Source: Pectobacterium actinidiae (lineage in GTDB: Bacteria > Pseudomonadota > Gammaproteobacteria > Enterobacterales > Enterobacteriaceae). From it: a DNA stretch of 64,000 nt. The notes beneath the pieces were generated by a model, which had not been told where the DNA came from, searched no databases, and saw nothing but the letters and a program-made list of their open reading frames with translations. The translations under genes were made by a program, and so were the position numbers. Of the stretch, positions 53,161-62,472 are shown piece after piece; positions within the stretch are counted from its first letter, which is position 1, and the number at the start of each line of letters is the position of its first letter. The stretch covers positions 558,001-622,000 of the forward strand of contig NZ_JRMH01000001.1 in NCBI RefSeq assembly GCF_000803315.1, read 5' to 3'.

Positions 53161-55530
53161 ATGGTTAAATTCCGTACCCACCTGTTGGCTCGTACTTTAC
53201 GTGCCGGGGTACTTGGGGCATCGTTTGCCTCAGTGCTGCCAATGGCGGCGGTCTATGCTGCGTCTGCGGCGTCCGTCCAGCAATACACGGTGTCGTCTGG
53301 CCCGCTCAATCAGGTGCTCAATCAATTTGCCCAACAGGCTGGCGTATTACTTTCTTACGATCCGGCAGTTGTGGCGGGTAAACATGGTGCGGGGTTGCGG
53401 GGGAACTACAGCGTTGAGCAGGGTTTCCAGCAGATCCTCAGCAACAGTGGCTTAAGTGCACAGTACAGTGCCGATGGCAGCGTGACGCTTGTGCAGCGCA
53501 CGGCGAGTGAGCCAGTCTCTGTTTCTGCGCCTGTTGTTGCTAAAAACGATCGGATCGTCGTCACCGCTCCACCGAATACCGCGATGAAGCTGGATGTGCC
53601 GATTTCAGAGACGCCACGCGCGGTTTCGGTTGTGACAGAGACGCAGATCGAAGAGCGCGGCGCGCAAAAGATCGATCAGGCGCTGCGCTATAGCAGCGGT
53701 ATTTTGGCAACGCCATACGGGCCGGATAATAAAGCCGAATGGGTGACTATTCGTGGATTTAGCGATCAGTCCCGCTTCCAGAATGGCCTGGCTACGCTGA
53801 ATGAAGATGGATTCTACGGCCAGCAGATTGAGCCGTTCGGCGTTGAGCGTATCGAAGTCCTGAAAGGCCCAGCCTCCGTTCTGTATGGGCAAAACCCGCC
53901 AGGCGGTCTGGTCAACGTCATCACCAAACGACCAACGCGTTTGCCGCAGGGGAAAGTGGAGCTGGAATACGGCTCTAACGATTATCGCCATCTGGCTGTC
54001 GATAGTGCGGGGCCGTTAAACGATGACGGATCGGTGTTGTATCGGGTCGTTGCGCTGGCGCGTGATACCTCGGGTGAGATGGACTTTTCGAAGAGCAAGC
54101 GCCTTTATCTGGCACCGAGCGTCACGCTTCTCGGAGAAGATACGGAACTGACCGTGTTAGCCAGCTACATGGAGACGAAATCCGACACGACCAACGGCTT
54201 CAAGCTGCCGTATGGCACATTGCATGACACGCCGTTTGGCAAAGTCGGCTATAAAACGTCGCTGGGTGAACCGGGTATGAACCGCCACGATACCCGACAA
54301 TTCAGTCTGGGCTATGAGTTCACACATCACCTTAATGATACCTGGACGTTCCACCAGAATGTGAACTACACCTATCTGAATTTGGATCTGCGCAATGCTT
54401 ATGCGCTGAGTATGGCTAATGATCGTCAGGCTAATCGTGGGCTGACCTACCGTGACGGTTTTGCGCAAAACTGGGCTACGGATAACCGGTTAGTAGGTGA
54501 ATGGCAGTGGGAAGATATTGAAAACACGCTGTTGCTCGGGTTCGATTACCGCCGTGCCAATACACAAAGCCGCGATGGAAACCTGTACGCCTTTGGCGAC
54601 CCTATCGATATTTTTAACCCAGTTTACGGCAACTATACATCACCAGACAGCCAACTGTTCGCTCACCGCTCTGGCCGTCATCAGACGGGTTACTATGTTC
54701 AGAACCAGATTAAGTATGACGAGCGTCTGATCGTCTTGCTGGGTGGACGTTACGACGTGGCGAAGTCTCGCGACCGTAATTTCTCCTCAGGCGCGGATAC
54801 TCGTACCGACGATACCAAATTTACCAAGACTGCTGGGGTAATGTACCTGTTTGATAACGGTATTTCCCCTTACGTCAGCTATTCGGAATCGTTCCTTCCC
54901 GTGTCGGGTCGTGATGGCTATGAACGTCCTTATGTGCCAGAAGAAGGCCAGCAGACGGAAGTTGGCGTGAAATATACGCCAGAAGGCTTTAACGGTTATG
55001 CCTCTGCTGCCTTGTTTAATCTGGAACAGAAGAATGTGAAAACGACGGATCCTAAAAACCCGAGTCTCACTATTCAGGCGGGTGAGGCCCGTTCACGCGG
55101 CCTTGAGCTGGAATTGAGCGGTGAGGTTTATACCGGTCTGACGCTGACGGCAAACTACACATATAACGAAGTGGAGACCACTAAATCAGGTACCATCGGT
55201 GAAGTGGGTAAACGCCTACCGGGCCTGCCTGAACATATCGTGTCTGGCTGGGCGACTTATGCCTTTAACGGCAAGCTGGAAGGATTAAGTATCGGCAGCG
55301 GTGTGCGCTATGTGGGTAGTTCTTACGGTGATATCGCCAATTCAGCGGACATGAAGGTTCCTGCTTATACACTGTGGGATGCGATGATCGCCTATGATTT
55401 CAGCAAAGATTGGCGGTTGCAGGTTAATGCAACGAACCTGACCAACCGTGAGTATGTCAGCGCCTGTAACTACTGGTGCTACTACGGTGAAGGCCGTAAC
55501 GTTAGCGCGAATGTCAGCTATCGTTGGTAA
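53161..55530 (+). CDS. TonB-dependent siderophore receptor with signalling (STN) domain
   Basis: A 789-residue outer-membrane receptor. After a signal peptide (to about residue 34) comes an STN domain (about 40-105: YTVSSGPLNQVLNQFAQQAG, SVEQGFQQILSNSGL), which transmits signals to a FecR-type protein, then a plug (SETPRAVSVVTETQIEERGA, VTIRGFSDQSRFQNG, LKGPASVLYGQNPPGGLVN) and a 22-strand barrel ending VSANVSYRW. It resembles ferrichrome/ferrioxamine-type receptors. The sigma/anti-sigma pair lies just downstream. The siderophore is not certain. Confidence 0.92.
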   Translation: MVKFRTHLLARTLRAGVLGASFASVLPMAAVYAASAASVQQYTVSSGPLNQVLNQFAQQAGVLLSYDPAVVAGKHGAGLRGNYSVEQGFQQILSNSGLSAQYSADGSVTLVQRTASEPVSVSAPVVAKNDRIVVTAPPNTAMKLDVPISETPRAVSVVTETQIEERGAQKIDQALRYSSGILATPYGPDNKAEWVTIRGFSDQSRFQNGLATLNEDGFYGQQIEPFGVERIEVLKGPASVLYGQNPPGGLVNVITKRPTRLPQGKVELEYGSNDYRHLAVDSAGPLNDDGSVLYRVVALARDTSGEMDFSKSKRLYLAPSVTLLGEDTELTVLASYMETKSDTTNGFKLPYGTLHDTPFGKVGYKTSLGEPGMNRHDTRQFSLGYEFTHHLNDTWTFHQNVNYTYLNLDLRNAYALSMANDRQANRGLTYRDGFAQNWATDNRLVGEWQWEDIENTLLLGFDYRRANTQSRDGNLYAFGDPIDIFNPVYGNYTSPDSQLFAHRSGRHQTGYYVQNQIKYDERLIVLLGGRYDVAKSRDRNFSSGADTRTDDTKFTKTAGVMYLFDNGISPYVSYSESFLPVSGRDGYERPYVPEEGQQTEVGVKYTPEGFNGYASAALFNLEQKNVKTTDPKNPSLTIQAGEARSRGLELELSGEVYTGLTLTANYTYNEVETTKSGTIGEVGKRLPGLPEHIVSGWATYAFNGKLEGLSIGSGVRYVGSSYGDIANSADMKVPAYTLWDAMIAYDFSKDWRLQVNATNLTNREYVSACNYWCYYGEGRNVSANVSYRW

Positions 55531-55659
55531 TCTTCGTTCTCTGCTCTCTCTGAAAGAAGCCCTCGGGCTTCTTTCTTTTTGCATGCACGCCATGCAGCGC
55601 CCTCCTTTTTAGCGTAATCAGCACGATAAACGTGAATAGTCGTTGACTTTATTTTTAAT

Positions 55660-55678
55660 GATAATGAAAATCATTTCA
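55660..55678. promoter_or_regulatory. Fur-like box upstream of the ECF sigma gene
   Basis: GATAATGAAAATCATTTCA matches the Fur consensus at 15 of 19 positions and lies 25 bases before the sigma-factor start, a position suited to repression. Confidence 0.65.
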
Positions 55679-55702
55679 TTGCTGTCACATTGAGCGAATA
55701 CC

Positions 55703-56227
55703 GTGAAGAGTCCCGCCGCTGTCTGCCTCCATCAGCCTGAAACCTTAAACGTTCAGCAGATTTATCATGACCATCATGCCTGGTTACAGGCGTGGCTGCG
55801 TCGGCGTTTGGGGTGTTCACAGCAGGCTGCGGATCTGGCACAGGATACGTTTCTACGTTTGATCTGCCTGCATCAGGCCGATCGTATCCGTGAACCACGT
55901 GCCTGGTTGACGACTGTCGCCCACGGGCTGGTGGTGAATCACTGGCGACGTAGAGATATCGAGAATGCCTATCTTCAGGTGCTGGCAGAGCAGGCGTTTA
56001 CTTTTTCTCCCTCGCTGGAACAGCAGGTTATGGTGGTTGATGCGTTGATGGCCATCGACCAGATGCTGGCGACGCTACCGGGCAAAGTGCGTCAGGCATT
56101 CTTGCTTGTGCATCTCGATGGCCTGACCTATCGGCAGGTTGCTGAACAATTAGCCGTTTCCGAGCGGATGGTGAAAAAATATATGGCACAGGCAATGCTG
56201 AATTGTCTATTGTGTCAGGACTTATGA
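55703..56227 (+). CDS. ECF sigma factor, FecI-like
   Basis: A 174-residue extracytoplasmic-function sigma factor. Region 2 is seen in QQAADLAQDTFLRLI and EPRAWLTTVAHGLVVNHWRR; region 4 in VRQAFLLVHLDGLTYRQVAEQ and LAVSERMVKKYMAQAM. The start codon is GTG. The stop overlaps the FecR-like gene by ATGA. With the STN-domain receptor upstream it forms a cell-surface signalling system that should respond to the receptor's siderophore. The gene order, receptor first, differs from fecI-fecR-fecA. Confidence 0.9.
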   Translation: MKSPAAVCLHQPETLNVQQIYHDHHAWLQAWLRRRLGCSQQAADLAQDTFLRLICLHQADRIREPRAWLTTVAHGLVVNHWRRRDIENAYLQVLAEQAFTFSPSLEQQVMVVDALMAIDQMLATLPGKVRQAFLLVHLDGLTYRQVAEQLAVSERMVKKYMAQAMLNCLLCQDL

Positions 56228-57171
56228 TTTCCTCTATTACTTCTTCTATTCCGAAAGATGTTCTTTATGCCGCCTCTGAGTGGTATGCCACGCTGTATGA
56301 CGAAGACTGCCCTGAGCACGAACGTCAGGCATGGCAGCGATGGTTACATCAGGATGAAACCCATCGGCTTGCCTGGCAGCAGGTTGAACAGATTCATGCC
56401 CGCTTTCATGCGGTAGACAGCCAATTAGCTTCTTCGGTGCTGAGCAAGCGAGGTGAGGAACGTCGGCGTATGCTCAAATTATTGGCGATTGCCAGTCTTA
56501 CCGGAGGCGTAGGATTCAGTCTGCCGTGGGAAAGCTATGCGGCCGATTACCACACGGGGACGGGAGAAACGCGTGAGCTCAACATCGAAACGGGGATGAC
56601 CGTCTGGCTCAACACGGATTCGGCCTTGAATCAGCAGGGCAACCCCGCGTTGTCTCAGCCGCTGACCTTTCAATTGATCAAAGGTGAATTGATGCTGGAC
56701 AACCAAACGGCTCACGCTGCCCGGTTGACCACGCCCCATGGCGATCTCGCTGCTTCCGCGCATTCTTGCCAATTAACGCTGCGCTATACGTCCGCTCACA
56801 GCGTCCTCTCCGTTTTTAGCGGTGAGGTTTTGCTACAAACGGCCGTGCCCGCCGCGCAGCACGTGACGGCAGGGCAACAGGTTATCTTTACCCGCGACAG
56901 GTGCAGTGAACCCACCCCCGTTGAGAATTTCCGCCAGAGCTGGCGCAAAGGACAGCTGGTAGCGGATAACATGCCGTTAGGACAGTTTGTTAATGAAATT
57001 GCCCGCTATCACAATGGCTATTTTCATGTCGATTCCGCTGTCGTGAATCTACGGATCTCAGGTGTTTTTCCGCTACATGAAACCGATCGCCTGCTTGACG
57101 CGGTGACGCGGACGCTACCGGTGAAAGTGACCCGACGTTTTTCCTGGTGGGTGGATATCCGGCCGAGCTAA
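56224..57171 (+). CDS. FecR-family anti-sigma/signal transducer
   Basis: A 315-residue FecR protein starting at 56224 (MISSITSSIP), overlapping the sigma gene by 4 bases. The N-terminal cytoplasmic part has the family signature YAASEWYATLYDEDCPEHER and WQRWLHQDETHRLAWQQVEQ. A short hydrophobic stretch (LLAIASLTGGVGFSLPW, about residues 85-101) crosses the membrane, and the periplasmic FecR domain (TGTGETRELNIETGMTVWLN-like) follows, ending in a small STN-like FecR C-terminal region. It would bind the receptor's STN domain. Confidence 0.9.
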   Translation: MISSITSSIPKDVLYAASEWYATLYDEDCPEHERQAWQRWLHQDETHRLAWQQVEQIHARFHAVDSQLASSVLSKRGEERRRMLKLLAIASLTGGVGFSLPWESYAADYHTGTGETRELNIETGMTVWLNTDSALNQQGNPALSQPLTFQLIKGELMLDNQTAHAARLTTPHGDLAASAHSCQLTLRYTSAHSVLSVFSGEVLLQTAVPAAQHVTAGQQVIFTRDRCSEPTPVENFRQSWRKGQLVADNMPLGQFVNEIARYHNGYFHVDSAVVNLRISGVFPLHETDRLLDAVTRTLPVKVTRRFSWWVDIRPS

Positions 57172-57340
57172 AACACTGCTGGTATTTCGCTGATAAAACA
57201 CCAAAAATATCCCTCTTTTGTACTACTCGCCGAATAGACGTAAATCTGGCGCATAGATATCAATCTGTTGGTGCCGAAAAAGGCGTAGCATACTCCACAA
57301 AGAGTATCCTCGGCGTTGCCTCTTCATACGGGATGTCATC

Positions 57341-58351
57341 ATGCAGTTACTAAATCTGAAACAAGCTCGCCTGTTGAGCTTTTTCTTTATTATGGGTGGC
57401 CTGCTTATATTGCTGCCTTTACGCCTGCTAGCCTGTTTTATCGCGGGTTTTTTGGTGTATGAAATTGTGAATTTACTGACGCCCTATTTCCAACGGGTCA
57501 TCAGCGGTAAACGCGCCCGTTGGATTGTGGTCGCGGTGATCAGCACGCTGGTCGTCAGCTTGTTAAGCCTATTGTTTGGTAGTCTGGTCGGGCTGTTGAT
57601 GCAGGAAATGAAGGATACGGCGGCCTTCAATGCGCGCATTGGCTACATCCTCAATGACATCCAACAGCAGATTGTCCATTACTTACCGGGGTATCTGCCT
57701 GTCAGTATTGAAGAGCTCCAGCATGAGCTGCTGCAATGGGTTCAGGCGCATATTGTGATGTTGCAGAACATGGGAAAAAGCTTTCTGCATGGCTTTGTGA
57801 CGATGCTGATTGGGATGGTGCTTGGCGCGATCGTCTCGCTTTATAACGTCGATAAAGACACGGAAAAACCGTTACTCAAAGCGGAACTGCTACGCCGGGT
57901 GTCGCTGTTGTCGGCCTCGTTCCGCAATATTGTTTTCGCTCAGGTGAAAATCTCTGCGGTTAACACGGTGCTGTCTGCCATTTTCATTCTTGGTGCTTTG
58001 CCGCTGTGTGGTATTCATCTGCCGTTTGCCAAAACGCTGGTGGTGCTTACCTTTGTTTTTGGCCTGCTGCCAGTGATTGGCAACCTGATCTCCAATTCGA
58101 TCGTTTTCCTGTCTGGCTTATCGCTTTCGTTGCCGATTGCGCTAGTTGCACTGGTGTATTTGATGCTGATTCACAAGTTTGAGTACTTCCTGAATGCACA
58201 AATTGTTGGGACGAGGATCAAAGCGCACGCGTGGGAAATTCTGCTGGCGATGTTGGTGTTTGAAGCGGCATTTGGCTTGTCCGGCGTGATTGCAGCGCCG
58301 ATATACTACGCTTACCTGAAAAGCGAATTGAAAGAAGCCTCGTTGATTTAA
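57341..58351 (+). CDS. AI-2E family transporter-like membrane protein
   Basis: A 336-residue protein with about seven to eight membrane segments in the pattern of the UPF0118/AI-2E family: two N-terminal pairs, a long amphipathic cytoplasmic or periplasmic stretch (about residues 85-150), and the C-terminal block LVVLTFVFGLLPVIGNLISN and HKFEYFLNAQIVGTRIKAHA. Family members include exporters of autoinducer-2 and Na+/H+ antiporters, so substrate is open. Stand-alone gene, ending near a terminator-like repeat. Confidence 0.85.
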   Translation: MQLLNLKQARLLSFFFIMGGLLILLPLRLLACFIAGFLVYEIVNLLTPYFQRVISGKRARWIVVAVISTLVVSLLSLLFGSLVGLLMQEMKDTAAFNARIGYILNDIQQQIVHYLPGYLPVSIEELQHELLQWVQAHIVMLQNMGKSFLHGFVTMLIGMVLGAIVSLYNVDKDTEKPLLKAELLRRVSLLSASFRNIVFAQVKISAVNTVLSAIFILGALPLCGIHLPFAKTLVVLTFVFGLLPVIGNLISNSIVFLSGLSLSLPIALVALVYLMLIHKFEYFLNAQIVGTRIKAHAWEILLAMLVFEAAFGLSGVIAAPIYYAYLKSELKEASLI

Positions 58352-58431
58352 TCCTGTATTTTGGCAGGCGATTGACGCGAGCGCCTGCCATATCCTGTCT
58401 GTCCGTTAATCAAAACACGACGCGCTAAATG

Positions 58432-58460
58432 AATCAGCCCAATACGAGATTGGGCTGATT
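58432..58460. repeat. Hairpin repeat, first copy
   Basis: AATCAGCCCAAT (58432-58443) and ATTGGGCTGATT (58449-58460) are perfectly complementary around ACGAG. The segment 58439-58461 recurs exactly at 58632-58654. Confidence 0.75.
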
Positions 58461-58628
58461 GAGGTTGCTGACAAAGGCCGCCGAGCGGTAGTAACGGATA
58501 GATCGTAAAGACGCTGTGAACACTTCCCTGTACGCTCGGATTGCGCCATCCTTGGCGCAAACGCTTTACTCTTCTATTCCGTTACTCCCGTTTTCGTTCG
58601 GCAAAAAGGTTCGTCAACATTCTGAGCC

Positions 58629-58658
58629 AGTCCAATACGAGATTGGGCTGATTGTTTT
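58629..58658 (+). terminator. Hairpin repeat, second copy, terminator-like
   Basis: AGTCCAAT pairs with ATTGGGCT (one wobble) around ACGAG and is followed by GATTGTTTTTA. Confidence 0.65.
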
Positions 58659-58707
58659 TACCTGATACCTGTCTTCAATAAACGTTTGTATAAACGAACG
58701 TCTTCAA

Positions 58708-60234
58708 TTAATGCTGTGCCGTCGCAACCTGCGGTTTAGCGTCTTCTGACTGAACGCCTAACGGGTTGTTACCCCAGCACTTCTCATATTCCCAGCCTGT
58801 CAGTTCTTCTGCGACAGCACGAGCATGAGGCGGTATATCGGCAATCGCGCCGCCCGCTTTGATACGTGCAATCTCTTCCAGCAGAATGGCGTGGTTCTTA
58901 CGATCCAATTTCATTTGCGTCGTGTAGTAAATCGCAACCAGCGCAAGGCCGATAACACCCAGTGAGAACACGCCAACAATCGCCTGTACGGCAGATTCTG
59001 GCTGTACTGAGTGCCCGGAAACAAAGCCGAATTGGCTCAGTGTCCAGCCCATCGCGAAGACAATCACAGAGCGAACCATTTTACCGGCAAACGTCATGGC
59101 ACCGGCGTAAATACCCTCACGGCGACGCCCGGTCAGCACTTCATCCACATCGGCCAGGAAGGTATAAACCGTCCAGGGAATGTAGTAGATACCGCCCGTG
59201 CTCAGGCCAAATACGGCCGTAATGGCGAACAGCACAAAGATGGTCATCTCTTCTGACCAGTTAGCAAAATAGAGTGCGGCGTAGGCTATGACGCTGACAA
59301 TCACCACCATCAAGGCCAGACGGAACGGCCGCGCAAAGCCCATTTTGACGCAGATACCGATAAAGGCTGCGGTAGAAATAAGCTGCATAATTGAACTGAA
59401 ACTATTGAGGTGTGATACCAGCGCCGTGTTCTGCTTCAAGCCAAAAACGATGAAGTAGGTGAATGCGGAAGCGAAAAGCCACTCAGCGCCAAAGCCAAAC
59501 AGATACATCCCCAGATGCTTGCGGAAAATACGCAAACGGAAAGTGGAAGCCATATCCACGCTCAGTTTTTTCATCGCTTGCCACAGGCTGGACGTGCTTT
59601 CACGGACGATTTCGTTTACCGGGCGCTCCCAGGATGTCATATACAGCGCGATCATTGCTGCACACATAATGGCACCGTAAACCAGACCGGTGTAGAAGAA
59701 TGGCGTTGCGGAATCTTTACCGTAGATGGCAATAAATTGCCCAGGAATGAACGCGGCCAGGAAGTTGGCGATTTTACCGAAAATGGCTTTAGAACCCGTC
59801 AGCTTAGAACGCAGTTTAAAGTCAGAGGTCATTTCGGTAGCCAGCGTCTCATACGGCACCATGATCGAGGTGTAAATCAGCTCGAACAGTACGTACGTCG
59901 CCAGATAGTACCAGAAGCCAAAGCCTTCAACCCATAGCATGGGGTAGACCAGAACCAGCGGGACACCCAGCAAAATAAAGAAGCGGCGGCGGCCAAATCG
60001 GCGGCCAACACGGGTGTTGTAGAAGTTATCGCTGATGTATCCCATGATGGGGTTACTGATAGCATCGATGATGCTGGCAACGGAGAAGATAGCAGCAGCC
60101 TGAACCAATGTTAACCCACAGAATGTGGTGTAGAAATACATCAGCCATGCGCCGCTGATAGCCAGCGCGCCACTGCCAAGCAGGTTAGCGCTGCCATAGC
60201 AGAACGTATGTTTAAAAGAGATTGGTTTATTCAT
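58708..60234 (-). CDS. GPH-family sugar:cation symporter, probable pectin-derived oligosaccharide transporter
   Basis: A 508-residue glycoside-pentoside-hexuronide family permease with about 12 membrane segments. Family motifs include IDAISNPIMGYISDN, TRVGRRFGRRRFFILLGVPL and YIPWTVYTFLADVDEVLTGRRREGIYAG (read in parts). A KdgR-like box lies 19 bases upstream of the start, placing it in the pectin-catabolism regulon. In soft-rot bacteria a GPH transporter, RhiT, imports rhamnogalacturonides, which would fit with rhiE in this window; the gene lacks an adjacent rhiN, so I leave the symbol empty. Confidence 0.82.
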   Translation of the reverse strand: MNKPISFKHTFCYGSANLLGSGALAISGAWLMYFYTTFCGLTLVQAAAIFSVASIIDAISNPIMGYISDNFYNTRVGRRFGRRRFFILLGVPLVLVYPMLWVEGFGFWYYLATYVLFELIYTSIMVPYETLATEMTSDFKLRSKLTGSKAIFGKIANFLAAFIPGQFIAIYGKDSATPFFYTGLVYGAIMCAAMIALYMTSWERPVNEIVRESTSSLWQAMKKLSVDMASTFRLRIFRKHLGMYLFGFGAEWLFASAFTYFIVFGLKQNTALVSHLNSFSSIMQLISTAAFIGICVKMGFARPFRLALMVVIVSVIAYAALYFANWSEEMTIFVLFAITAVFGLSTGGIYYIPWTVYTFLADVDEVLTGRRREGIYAGAMTFAGKMVRSVIVFAMGWTLSQFGFVSGHSVQPESAVQAIVGVFSLGVIGLALVAIYYTTQMKLDRKNHAILLEEIARIKAGGAIADIPPHARAVAEELTGWEYEKCWGNNPLGVQSEDAKPQVATAQH

Positions 60235-60252
60235 GATCAGCCTAATTACAAA

Positions 60253-60271
60253 TATGAAACAATATTTCAGT
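60253..60271. promoter_or_regulatory. KdgR-like box
   Basis: TATGAAACAATATTTCAGT matches AATGAAACATTGTTTCATT at 15 of 19 positions with symmetric TGAAA/TTTCA arms. It sits just ahead of the GPH transporter gene. The remaining 60272-60617 stretch is AT-rich without genes. Confidence 0.65.
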
Positions 60272-60617
60272 TCGATTGAACTATCATTTCTTTATAATTT
60301 GCTCTATTGAAAAGAAAGTAAACTGACGATCACGCTTTAGAACGCTTTTAATAACGATCTGTCAGGTAGATCATGAAATAAGATATTTTAATTTGCTTTT
60401 TATAATTATTTGGTGGTGTATTTATGTTCTTAATTTACAAAGTGTGTAAATTTATTACGGGAAAGCATTATGCGTGAAGATTGGCGACGAGGCGATAGTG
60501 AGTGCTCCCCCACAAATCGATAGCATGATGTGAAATAACGCATTGACCGCAGAGAGGAAATGTCGTCATCATCCCGCCCAGTTTACTTCATCACATTCCC
60601 TCATCAGGAGCCGTAAC

Positions 60618-60992
60618 GTGAGTCATTTGCTGGTCTATGCCATTATTTATGTGATTTTTATTGCTGTGGTTGGGTTGTTTGCTTTTCAGGCCTGGTTACC
60701 GTCCTCCGCTCCGCGTGGGCTGAGAGATCGTGCGGGTATTTTGGTCGGGGTATTGCGTTGCGTTACGCTGTTTCTCGTCGTTTCCGCAATGCAAATTTTG
60801 TTTCCCAATTCGCTGCTGGATAAGCTTGTCTGGCTGGTTGCCGCAGCGATGTTGTTGATCGCGGTTATTGGTGGGGGAATGAGTTGGTCATCGCTACCGT
60901 GGCTGGATGAAACTAAGGGTAAAGGTCGCACTCTGTCGCTGGGTGTCCAGAGTGCGGTATATCTTGCGCTACTTGGGTTTATCGTTATTTAA
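60618..60992 (+). CDS. Small four-helix membrane protein of unknown function
   Basis: A 124-residue protein with a GTG start at 60618, supported by AGGAG 7 bases upstream; an in-frame ATG at 60543 lacks a ribosome site. Four hydrophobic segments are visible: LLVYAIIYVIFIAVVGLFAF, LRCVTLFLVVSAMQILF, LVWLVAAAMLLIAVIGGGM and LGVQSAVYLALLGFIVI. I do not recognise a family. It converges on the fructuronate-reductase-type gene and overlaps its end by 8 bases. Confidence 0.7.
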   Translation: MSHLLVYAIIYVIFIAVVGLFAFQAWLPSSAPRGLRDRAGILVGVLRCVTLFLVVSAMQILFPNSLLDKLVWLVAAAMLLIAVIGGGMSWSSLPWLDETKGKGRTLSLGVQSAVYLALLGFIVI

Positions 60993-62472
60993 AGTCTTGT
61001 ACCAGTGCGGCCACGGTGTTCTTTGCGCCGTGATCGCGCAGCTTCAGATACGCCTGTGCGATAGCGTTAAATACATCGTGGTTTGCTGACAGATCATCGC
61101 CGAAAATAGAACGAATATTAAGAAACGCGCTGACCCGTTCGGCATTATCTGACGTTTCCGCAACGACCTGTCTGAGCTTGTCAGCCAGCGGATCGCGGAT
61201 TTCGATAGGGTTGCCTGCATCATCTTTCCCGCTGACATAACGCATCCACCCTGCGATCCCTAATGCCAGACAGCGATAGTCTCCGCCATTACGCACATGC
61301 CAACGTAGCGATTCCAGCATGCGTTGGGGCAGTTTTTGTGAACCATCCATCGCGATTTGCCAGGTTCGATGCTTGAGCGCTGGGTTGGCGAAACGGGTAA
61401 GCAACTGAACGGCATAGTCTTTCAGGTCGATATCCACGACGCTGAGTGTCGGTGCCTGCTCCAGCAGCATGAGATGAGACACCGCACGGCGATAGTTCTC
61501 GTCATTCATGCAGTCGCTGACGTGATCATAACCGGCGAGATAGCCCAGATAGGCTAAAAACGAGTGGCTGCCGTTCAGCATACGCAGTTTCATTTCTTCA
61601 AACGGCAGTACGTCATGCACCAGCTGCACGCCTGCTTTTTCCCACTCAGGGCGTCCGGCAGTGAAATGATCCTCTATCACCCATTGAATAAAGGGCTCAC
61701 AGGCTATCGCACAGGGATCGGCGACGCCAAGGTGCTCGGCAATTTCCTGCAACGCTTCTGGCGTCGCGGCAGGGACAATGCGATCCACCATCGTATTCGG
61801 AAAAGACACGTTGGCTTCGATCCAATCGATCAGGCTCTGATCGTTGAGCCCCGCAGATTCCAGCACGGCGGCTTTGGATGTTTTGCCATTTTCCGGTACG
61901 TTATCGCAGGACAGGACGGTGAACGGCGCTATCCCGCGTTCGTGACGCAAACGCAGCGCTTCCGCCAGCAACCCTGGCACTGAGGCGGGATGACGAGGAT
62001 CGATGAGATCCTGTTGAATAAGCTTATTGCTCCGATCCAGCTTGCCGCTCGTTCCGTCCATGCAATAGCCTTTTTCGGTAATCGTCAGGGAAACGATGGC
62101 GGTTTCTGGCGCGGCGAGTTTCTCAATAATGGCAGCAATGCCTTCTATTTTTGCATGTAACGATTCACACACGGCACCAACGACAATCGGCTGATTGCCC
62201 GTCGCCGCTTTTTCCAACACGGTAAACAGGTGATCCTGCTGGCGTAGCGAATTGATCATGGTGTCGTCGCTGAACAGCACGACTTCACAAATTCCCCAGT
62301 CTCCTCCCACCATATTCAGCACGCGATCGGTGAGCAGTGCCTGATGAGCGCGATGAAAAGCACCGAAACCGATATGGACGATGCGCGGCTTCAGGGCCTT
62401 ACGATCGTAGTAGGGAAATTGGACGCTGGCAGGCAATTCGCAGGTAGCGATATTTTTTATTTTATCAGTCAT
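60985..62472 (-). CDS. uxuB: Mannitol dehydrogenase-family oxidoreductase, fructuronate reductase type
   Basis: A 495-residue polyol dehydrogenase-family enzyme. The N-terminal Rossmann domain starts RIVHIGFGAFHRAHQALLTD; the catalytic domain has NVSFPNTMVDRIVPAATPE, ACEPFIQWVIEDHF and KLRMLNGSHSFLAYLGYLAG with the family's catalytic Lys and Asn/His. Both E. coli UxuB and YdfI are similar; the first would reduce D-fructuronate to D-mannonate in hexuronate breakdown. No uxuA is adjacent, so UxuB versus a YdfI-like paralogue is open. No good ribosome site is seen before the ATG. Confidence 0.75.
   Translation of the reverse strand: MTDKIKNIATCELPASVQFPYYDRKALKPRIVHIGFGAFHRAHQALLTDRVLNMVGGDWGICEVVLFSDDTMINSLRQQDHLFTVLEKAATGNQPIVVGAVCESLHAKIEGIAAIIEKLAAPETAIVSLTITEKGYCMDGTSGKLDRSNKLIQQDLIDPRHPASVPGLLAEALRLRHERGIAPFTVLSCDNVPENGKTSKAAVLESAGLNDQSLIDWIEANVSFPNTMVDRIVPAATPEALQEIAEHLGVADPCAIACEPFIQWVIEDHFTAGRPEWEKAGVQLVHDVLPFEEMKLRMLNGSHSFLAYLGYLAGYDHVSDCMNDENYRRAVSHLMLLEQAPTLSVVDIDLKDYAVQLLTRFANPALKHRTWQIAMDGSQKLPQRMLESLRWHVRNGGDYRCLALGIAGWMRYVSGKDDAGNPIEIRDPLADKLRQVVAETSDNAERVSAFLNIRSIFGDDLSANHDVFNAIAQAYLKLRDHGAKNTVAALVQDFK

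Larger units (their letters stand above)
58352..58707. other. Convergent gap with two hairpin repeats
   Basis: No gene is seen. Two copies of a 23-base segment, each able to form a hairpin, occupy 58432-58461 and 58629-58658. The second is followed by GTTTTT and probably terminates transcription from the left. Confidence 0.6.
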
